A program made the position numbers and the translations under genes. Shown piece after piece: positions 14,393 to 18,644 of a stretch of 18,644 bases of DNA. The notes under the pieces are model-generated. The model did no database searches. It was given only the letters and a program-made list of their open reading frames with translations, and was not told the origin of the DNA. Positions within the stretch are counted from its first letter, which is position 1. Every line of letters begins with the position of its first letter. This DNA comes from Actinomycetes bacterium (GTDB lineage Bacteria; Actinomycetota; Thermoleophilia; BMS3ABIN01): NCBI GenBank assembly GCA_021790075.1, contig JAJYIN010000015.1, positions 1 through 18,644 of the forward strand. Reading direction: 5' to 3'.

Positions 14393-16471
14393 ATGAGCAC
14401 ACCTCCGGACATCGTCAAGCGGGTTCAGAAACTCCGCCGGGAGATAGAGCATCACAACTATCTCTATTATGTTCTCGACCAGCCGGAGATCAGCGACGCC
14501 GGGTTCGATGCCCTCTTCCGCGAGCTGGAAAGCCTGGAATCCGGGCACCCGGAGCTGCTCACACCGGATTCACCTACCCAGAGGGTGGGCGCCGAGCCGC
14601 TGGCGGCCTTCCAGCAGGTGCGCCACCCGCAGCCGATGTTCTCGCTGGCGAACGCCCGCAATGAGGAAGAGCTGGCGGACTGGCACCGCCGCGCGGCCAG
14701 GCTGCTTGCGGACAGGAGAGTCGATCCGGCGGCAGCCGCTTTCGTCACCGAGCCCAAGATCGATGGGCTGGCGATCTCCCTGGTCTACGAGAACGGGCGG
14801 CTGGCGCGGGGGGCCACCCGCGGCAACGGCGAAGTGGGTGAGGACGTCACCATGAACCTGCGCACCATCCACGCCATCCCGCTGGCGCTGCGGCTGAAGG
14901 ATGGTGAGCAGCCGCCGCCGGTGATCGAAGTCCGGGGCGAGGTCTACCTGCCCCTGGCAGCCTTCGAGGAACTCAACCAGGAGCGCGCCGCCGCGGGCAA
15001 GCCCACCTTCGCCAACCCCCGCAACGCCGCCGCCGGCTCGGTGAGGCAGCTGGACCCCAAGGTGGCCGCCCGCCGTCCGCTCAACATCTGGTGCTACCAG
15101 ATCGGGTATGCCGAGGACTTTTCCCTTGATTCCCACTGGGAGGCCCTGATGTGGCTCAAAGAGCATGGTTTCCGGGTGAACCCGCATGTGAAGCGGCACC
15201 GTGATTTTCAGGGGGTGGTGGAGGAATGCCGGGCCTGGGAAGAGCGGCGCCCGCAGCTCGACTACGACATCGACGGCGCCGTCGTCAAGATAGATTCCCT
15301 CGAGATGCAGGAGCTTCTGGGTTATGTCGGACGGGATCCCCGCTGGGCGATCGCCTACAAGTTCGCCCCCAGCACCGCGGTTACCAGGCTGCTTAAGATC
15401 GGTATCAACGTGGGGCGCACCGGGGCGCTCAACCCTTACGCCATCATGGAGCCGGTCGAAGCGGGGGGCGTCACCATCAGCCAGGCGACCCTGCACAACG
15501 AGGATGACATCCACCGCAAGGACATCCGCGAGGGTGACTGGGTGGTGATCCAGCGTGCAGGCGACGTCATCCCCCAGGTGGTGGGGCCGGTGATCCAGAA
15601 GCGCACCGGCGTGGAGGAGGTCTTCCATATGCCCGAGACCTGCCCCTCCTGCGGTTCGCATACGGTGCGGCCGGAAGGCGAGGTGGTGGTCCGCTGCCCC
15701 AACAAGTCCTGCCCATCACAGATAGTGGAAAGCATCAAGCACTTCGTCAGCAAGGGGGCCATGGACATTGACGGCGTCGGTGAGAAGCTGGTGGAGCGGC
15801 TGTTCAGGCTGGGACTGATAAAGAACATGGGCGACCTCTATTATTTGAAACGGGAAGACCTGATCGGGCTGGAGACGAGCCGATCTGTCAACAAGAAGGG
15901 AACAGAGGTAATCCATCGCCTGCAGGAGACCAGCGTTGCCAACATGCTCAAAGCCCTGGATGATTCACGCCGGCGGCCCTTCCACCGGGTCCTGTTCGCC
16001 CTCGGCATCCGGCATGTGGGCTCGATCAACGCCCAGTTGCTGGCCGCCCATTTCCATGACATCGATTCCCTCATGGCCGCAGGTGAGGAGGATATCGCCC
16101 GGGTCGAGGGTATCGGGCCGGTGATCGCCGAAGCGGTGCGGGAATACTTCGGGGAGCCTCACAACCTGGAGACGATCAAGCGTCTGCGAAAGGCCGGCAT
16201 CAGGTTTGCGCAGGAGGCGGAGGAGGACCGGGAGAGGCCGCTGTCAGGCAGGAGTTTTGTGCTCACCGGCACCCTGGCCGCCATTGGGCGCGCCGAGGCC
16301 AAGGAGAAGATCGAGGCCCTCGGCGGCAAGGTTTCCGGTTCGGTGGGGAAGGGGACCGATTACGTGGTCGTGGGGGAGAACCCCGGCTCCAAGCTCAGGA
16401 AGGCGCAGGAACTGAAGAAGGCCGTGCTGACTGAAGAGGAATTCCTGAAGTTGATCGGCTCTGCCGGGTGA
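14390..16471 (+). CDS. ligA: NAD-dependent DNA ligase LigA
   Basis: A 693-residue replication and repair ligase of full family length. In order: the Ia domain with HHNYLYYVLDQPEISDAGFD (21-40); the adenylation domain with active-site Lys123 in EPKIDGLAISL, GATRGNGEVGEDVT and the DYDIDGAVVKID motif; the OB fold; a four-Cys zinc finger (CPSCG...CPNKSCPSQ); helix-hairpin-helix repeats (DIDGVGEKLVERLF, VEGIGPVIAEAVREYF); and a C-terminal BRCT domain (LSGRSFVLTGTL...GKVSGSVGKGTDYVVVGENPGSKLRKAQEL). The start is GTG14390 or the adjacent ATG14393; neither has a ribosome-binding site. A hairpin follows 37 nt after the stop. It is unrelated in function to its neighbours. Confidence 0.97.
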   Translation: MMSTPPDIVKRVQKLRREIEHHNYLYYVLDQPEISDAGFDALFRELESLESGHPELLTPDSPTQRVGAEPLAAFQQVRHPQPMFSLANARNEEELADWHRRAARLLADRRVDPAAAAFVTEPKIDGLAISLVYENGRLARGATRGNGEVGEDVTMNLRTIHAIPLALRLKDGEQPPPVIEVRGEVYLPLAAFEELNQERAAAGKPTFANPRNAAAGSVRQLDPKVAARRPLNIWCYQIGYAEDFSLDSHWEALMWLKEHGFRVNPHVKRHRDFQGVVEECRAWEERRPQLDYDIDGAVVKIDSLEMQELLGYVGRDPRWAIAYKFAPSTAVTRLLKIGINVGRTGALNPYAIMEPVEAGGVTISQATLHNEDDIHRKDIREGDWVVIQRAGDVIPQVVGPVIQKRTGVEEVFHMPETCPSCGSHTVRPEGEVVVRCPNKSCPSQIVESIKHFVSKGAMDIDGVGEKLVERLFRLGLIKNMGDLYYLKREDLIGLETSRSVNKKGTEVIHRLQETSVANMLKALDDSRRRPFHRVLFALGIRHVGSINAQLLAAHFHDIDSLMAAGEEDIARVEGIGPVIAEAVREYFGEPHNLETIKRLRKAGIRFAQEAEEDRERPLSGRSFVLTGTLAAIGRAEAKEKIEALGGKVSGSVGKGTDYVVVGENPGSKLRKAQELKKAVLTEEEFLKLIGSAG

Positions 16472-16507
16472 GGCGATTTCTGGCGGCCCACATCTGGAAA
16501 AAGGCAG

Positions 16508-16537
16508 GCCGGCGCGAGGAAAATCCTCAGCGCCGGC
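16508..16537. terminator. Bidirectional terminator between ligA and the converging gene
   Basis: GCCGGCGC (16508-16515) pairs with GCGCCGGC (16530-16537), and inside it GAGGA pairs with TCCTC. The + side continues into CTCTTGTCTTT and the - side into CTGCCTTTTT, so it can end both ligA and the minus-strand selenoprotein gene. Confidence 0.75.
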
Positions 16538-16577
16538 TCTTGTCTTTACACCTTAACCTGGCGGTATTGACAAACAG

Positions 16578-17069
16578 TTAGCCGTTCACCGGTGGTGTCG
16601 GCGTGCCTGGTCCCAGGTGGCTGTACTTGTCTTCTATCTTTTGCCGGATGTCCTTGATCGACATCCCCTGATCATTCCACTGGCTCACGTCCAGTGCGAT
16701 TTCCACACAGGTGTCTCAGTAGGATCCGTGCTGATCGAACGTAACGTTGTCGCCATTACGGGATTTGATGAAACAATCGAGGTTGCTCTTGTGTCCGGCG
16801 CTCTGGCCGCAGCCGCAATAACAGGGAACCTGCGACAGCAGGTCGGGGCGCTCCAGGGCAAACGCATAGGCTTTGGCTGAATTGGCAGGCGTGCCGGGAG
16901 CCGAAGCCCAGCTGGGAATCTGGATGTTCCCCACGGCCGTGTCCTGAGAGGAGCTGGTGGTGTTTCCACAGGAGAGGGTTGTCAGGAGCGCGATGCCAGC
17001 CAGCAAAGCTACCGGGATCGCCAGCAGCAGTTTCCAGGGCCGGAAGTGTCTTTCTTTCAATTTCACCAC
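16578..17069 (-). CDS. PCYCGC-family lipoprotein, predicted selenoprotein (Sec118)
   Basis: The frame stops at UGA (16718-16716) after 117 codons, but continuing in frame gives 45 more well-conserved-looking residues ending at TAA (16580-16578). The full product has 163 residues: a basic N-terminus, a hydrophobic segment, a lipobox-like C34, PCYCGCG (82-88), HKSNLDCF (93-100), then DQHGSY-U118-DTCVEIALDV and an amphipathic tail MSIKDIRQKIEDKY. In Cys-containing relatives of this family, as I recall them, the aligned stretch reads HGTKCGVCLEIA, so Sec replaces the first Cys of a CxxC pair. The function of the family is unknown; Cys83/85/87 and U-x-x-C suggest metal binding or redox. The start is GTG17069 or 17066; TTG17060, behind AAGGTGGTGA, is also possible. 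Confidence 0.82.
16678..16718 (-). promoter_or_regulatory. Sec UGA codon and candidate SECIS of the PCYCGC gene
   Basis: Read on the minus strand, the UGA is followed by CACTGG-ACGTGAG-CCAGTG, a perfect 6-bp stem at positions 23-28 and 36-41 counted from the U. An extra C-G pair (with a bulged A) leaves a GUGA apical loop that starts with G. The loop lies about 25 nt after the UGA, inside the range known for bacterial SECIS elements. It is less like fdhF than the fdhA element. Confidence 0.6.
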
Positions 17070-17105
17070 CTTTCCCCAGGGGAAAGCAATACGAGTCAGT
17101 TTCTA

Positions 17106-17164
17106 ATTTTAGCAGCCCTTTTCCGCCAATGATAAGCAATTTTCCTGGAAGAAGGCAAAATTGC
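17106..17164 (-). promoter_or_regulatory. Predicted promoter of the PCYCGC gene, with upstream inverted repeat
   Basis: On the minus strand, TTATCA (17135-17130) and TAAAAT (17111-17106) are 18 bp apart and predict a start about 30 nt before GTG17069. Directly upstream of the -35 lies an inverted repeat, GCAATTTT (17136-17143) and AAAATTGC (17157-17164), separated by 13 bp. It may be an operator. Confidence 0.4.
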
Positions 17165-17174
17165 ATACGCCGAT

Positions 17175-17201
17175 AAAAAAAGGCTCCGGGTGACCGGAGC
17201 C
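17175..17201 (-). terminator. Intrinsic terminator of the 3D-domain gene
   Basis: The stem GGCTCCGG/CCGGAGCC (17182-17201, 4-nt loop) is followed on the minus strand by seven T's (17181-17175). It lies 28 nt after the stop codon of the coiled-coil/3D-domain gene. Confidence 0.9.
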
Positions 17202-17228
17202 TGAACGGCCAGGGAAAAACTACGATAT

Positions 17229-18401
17229 TTAGTAGATGGTCACCGTAACCGTGCGGTTGCCCCAGGCATAGGCCTCGCCACAGGGGAGCCAGACATCGAT
17301 GCGGTTGCCGACGATGGCGCCGCCGGTGTCGGCCGCAACGGCGTCGCCGTATCCGGACACGTGGACCCGGGCCCCGAGAGGAATGACGCTGGGATCCACG
17401 GCGATGATGCCGCGGCCCACCGGCATTCCCGTGGCTGTGCTGCCGGCCAGACAGTAGGCCGTGGCCTGGACCGTGATGGTGGCGCCGCCGCCCGGGGGCG
17501 GCGAGTAGTCGCCGTCACCGCCCGAGCTACCCGAGGAAGAGCTGCTCTGAATCTGGTTCATACGGGATTCGATACTGGCCGCCTGCGCCTGCAGGTTTGC
17601 CAGCTGTCCGTCATTGGCGAGTTTCTGGCTCTTCAGTGAGTCGACCACGCTTTGTTGATGGGTCTTTGCCGCCACCAGGCTTTGCTGGGCGGAATTCAGG
17701 TCGCCGGCGAGGCTGTCGAGCTCTTTCTGCTTGCCGGCGAGGCTGTTGATGTTGTCTTCCAGCGACTGCTTGGCTTCCTTGATCGAATCGATAAGCCCGC
17801 GGTCGCTCTCGGCAATGGTATTGATCATGTCGACGCGGTTGATCAGGTCGGAGAAATTGTTAGCCCCCATAACCACGTCGAGGTAACCCACGTCATCGCT
17901 CTTGTATGATCCCAGCAACCGTTTCTGCAGGGTGGCCTGCCGGTCATCCAGCTGCTTCTGCGTTCCCTGAAGCTGCTGCTGTTGCTGCTGGATGGAAGCC
18001 TGCAGGTCCGCGCGCCGCTGGTTGACATCGGCAATCTCGTTGTTGTACCGGGAGACTTCGCTGTCAACCGACACCAGGTCGGCCAGGGCCTGCTGGTAGC
18101 TGGCATCCAGGGACTGCGACTGGCTTTGCAGGTCGTCGATCTGCTGGCTGGTCTGGCCCAGCTCGCTAGCAGGGGATGCCAAGGCGGTGGAGATGACGAG
18201 GAGTGAGAGTAAGACTGTGGAAATTAGTATGAAAGGTTTTGGCAGAAAAGCTGTTGTCCGTCTAATGACGTGTTTGTAGAAACCTACTAAGATAACGCTC
18301 CTCCAACAATTGTTTACAGGACCCCTTGCCCGATGCCCGTTCCCCACTTCTGGTGGTAATACCTGCAAAAAAAAGGCCGAAAGTTCCAGAAAAGAACGCA
18401 A
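17229..18401 (-). CDS. Secreted coiled-coil protein with C-terminal 3D domain (cell-wall remodelling)
   Basis: The frame opens at TTG18401 (390 residues). Recognisable protein begins near RRTTAFLPKPFILISTVLLSLLVISTALAS (48-76), a signal peptide. Next comes a long Gln/Ser/Leu-rich coiled coil (about 77-285) of the PcsB type, with SYKSDDVGYLDVVMGANNFSDLINRVDMI in its middle. A Ser/Gly/Pro linker (286-306) leads to a 3D domain (309-390), a double-psi barrel related to MltA/RlpA, with its three Asp at D336 (AVDP), D358 (ADTGG) and D369 (IDVW). Proteins of this design act on peptidoglycan or regulate its hydrolysis. The start is uncertain: TTG18401 and GTG18347 lack ribosome-binding sites, while GGAGGAGC (18304-18297) is followed six bases later only by an in-frame ATC (18293-18291). 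Confidence 0.85.
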   Translation of the reverse strand: MRSFLELSAFFLQVLPPEVGNGHRARGPVNNCWRSVILVGFYKHVIRRTTAFLPKPFILISTVLLSLLVISTALASPASELGQTSQQIDDLQSQSQSLDASYQQALADLVSVDSEVSRYNNEIADVNQRRADLQASIQQQQQQLQGTQKQLDDRQATLQKRLLGSYKSDDVGYLDVVMGANNFSDLINRVDMINTIAESDRGLIDSIKEAKQSLEDNINSLAGKQKELDSLAGDLNSAQQSLVAAKTHQQSVVDSLKSQKLANDGQLANLQAQAASIESRMNQIQSSSSSGSSGGDGDYSPPPGGGATITVQATAYCLAGSTATGMPVGRGIIAVDPSVIPLGARVHVSGYGDAVAADTGGAIVGNRIDVWLPCGEAYAWGNRTVTVTIY

Positions 18402-18462
18402 ATACCGCTATTTTTCCCCACTTTTCAATGACCACTGGGCTCTGGACCCAGCCGAAGTGTGG

Positions 18463-18491
18463 AATATAGCATTCCCTGAAGGGGGGGTCAA
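18463..18491 (-). promoter_or_regulatory. Strong promoter of the 3D-domain gene
   Basis: On the minus strand, TTGACC (18491-18486) and TATATT (18468-18463) are separated by exactly 17 bp, close to the housekeeping consensus (5 of 6 bases in both hexamers). The predicted start near 18456 gives a leader of some 160 nt up to the best ribosome-binding site. Confidence 0.8.
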
Positions 18492-18521
18492 CCACCTTAG
18501 TAACGATAGGTACTAAGGTGG
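18492..18521. promoter_or_regulatory. 30-bp inverted repeat adjoining the -35 box
   Basis: CCACCTTAGTA (18492-18502) and TACTAAGGTGG (18511-18521) are perfect 11-bp inverted arms with an 8-bp centre. The repeat directly abuts the -35 hexamer of the 3D-domain gene, so it is probably a binding site for a dimeric regulator, either an activator touching the polymerase or a repressor. Confidence 0.65.
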
Positions 18522-18644
18522 AAGAATAATCCCGGAATTTGCGGCATCTGTATTAACAGACATTAATTTAATCTGGGCTGTTGGGAGCCGCGGCGCTCTT
18601 TTTCCGCGTAGGACAAACGTGGCCGGGGTAGAACAGTGTCGCAT
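18522..18644. other. Right edge, no gene supported
   Basis: A minus-strand frame of about 48 codons enters from the window edge at 18644 and stops at the inverted repeat, without recognisable motifs. A small palindrome, TCTGTATTAACAGA (18547-18560), and a short hairpin followed by five T's (18585-18603) are visible but weak. Confidence 0.3.

Noticed and set aside
16716..17069. PCYCGC protein as a truncated 117-residue product
   Set aside because: The family's C-terminal region continues in the same frame after the UGA to a proper stop and terminator, and a SECIS-like hairpin is present.
18585..18603. Terminator on the + strand near the right edge
   Set aside because: The stem is only 4 bp and no + strand gene precedes it, although five T's follow.
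18498..18644. Minus-strand frame of about 48 codons at the right edge
   Set aside because: No motif, crosses the edge so its start cannot be judged, and it ends in the regulatory palindrome of the next gene.

Overview
The window is a GC-rich bacterial chromosome segment from an organism that decodes selenocysteine and lives, at least partly, anaerobically. Two genes carry an in-frame UGA at a position where their families have a catalytic Sec or a conserved Cys, and both UGAs are followed by SECIS-like hairpins. Lipoproteins, a coiled-coil/3D-domain wall protein, a PCYCGC-family lipoprotein and a possible leaderless gene suggest a Gram-positive-type lineage. A deep-branching anaerobic actinobacterium fits best, but no rRNA or other phylogenetic marker is present to prove it.

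Left part (1-8422, + strand): a formate/molybdenum block. A bidirectional terminator is followed by repeated AATTYCCGTT boxes, a promoter, a ZTP (pfl-type) riboswitch and its terminator. They control a 1372-residue selenocysteine formate dehydrogenase fused to a GltD/NfnB-like flavin NAD(P)H module. The next genes overlap or nearly abut it: a one-domain ModE regulator, the molybdate transporter ModABC, and a MoeA/MogA-like molybdopterin-binding protein with a four-Cys tail. The riboswitch senses ZMP/ZTP, the alarm for 10-formyl-tetrahydrofolate shortage. The enzyme is therefore likely to work, at least partly, as an NAD(P)H-driven CO2 reductase that supplies formate to one-carbon metabolism.

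Middle part (8423-13938, + strand): an OmpR-type response regulator overlapped by its histidine kinase, a terminator, a small secreted Ala/Pro-rich protein, then an operon of one ABC ATPase, two six-helix permeases and a lipoprotein. A near-identical 20-bp double TTTCAT box lies at the same distance before the response-regulator gene and the ABC operon. A weaker copy precedes the small secreted protein. The whole block looks like one self-regulated envelope-response or export module.

Right part (13939-18644): a gap with the internally deleted remnant of a VapC/PIN toxin, then NAD-dependent DNA ligase (ligA, + strand, possibly leaderless), then two minus-strand genes. The first is a PCYCGC-family lipoprotein that reads through UGA as Sec (Sec-x-x-Cys), apparently a new selenoprotein. 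The second is a secreted coiled-coil/3D-domain wall protein with a strong promoter, an adjacent inverted repeat and no ordinary start codon behind its best ribosome-binding site.
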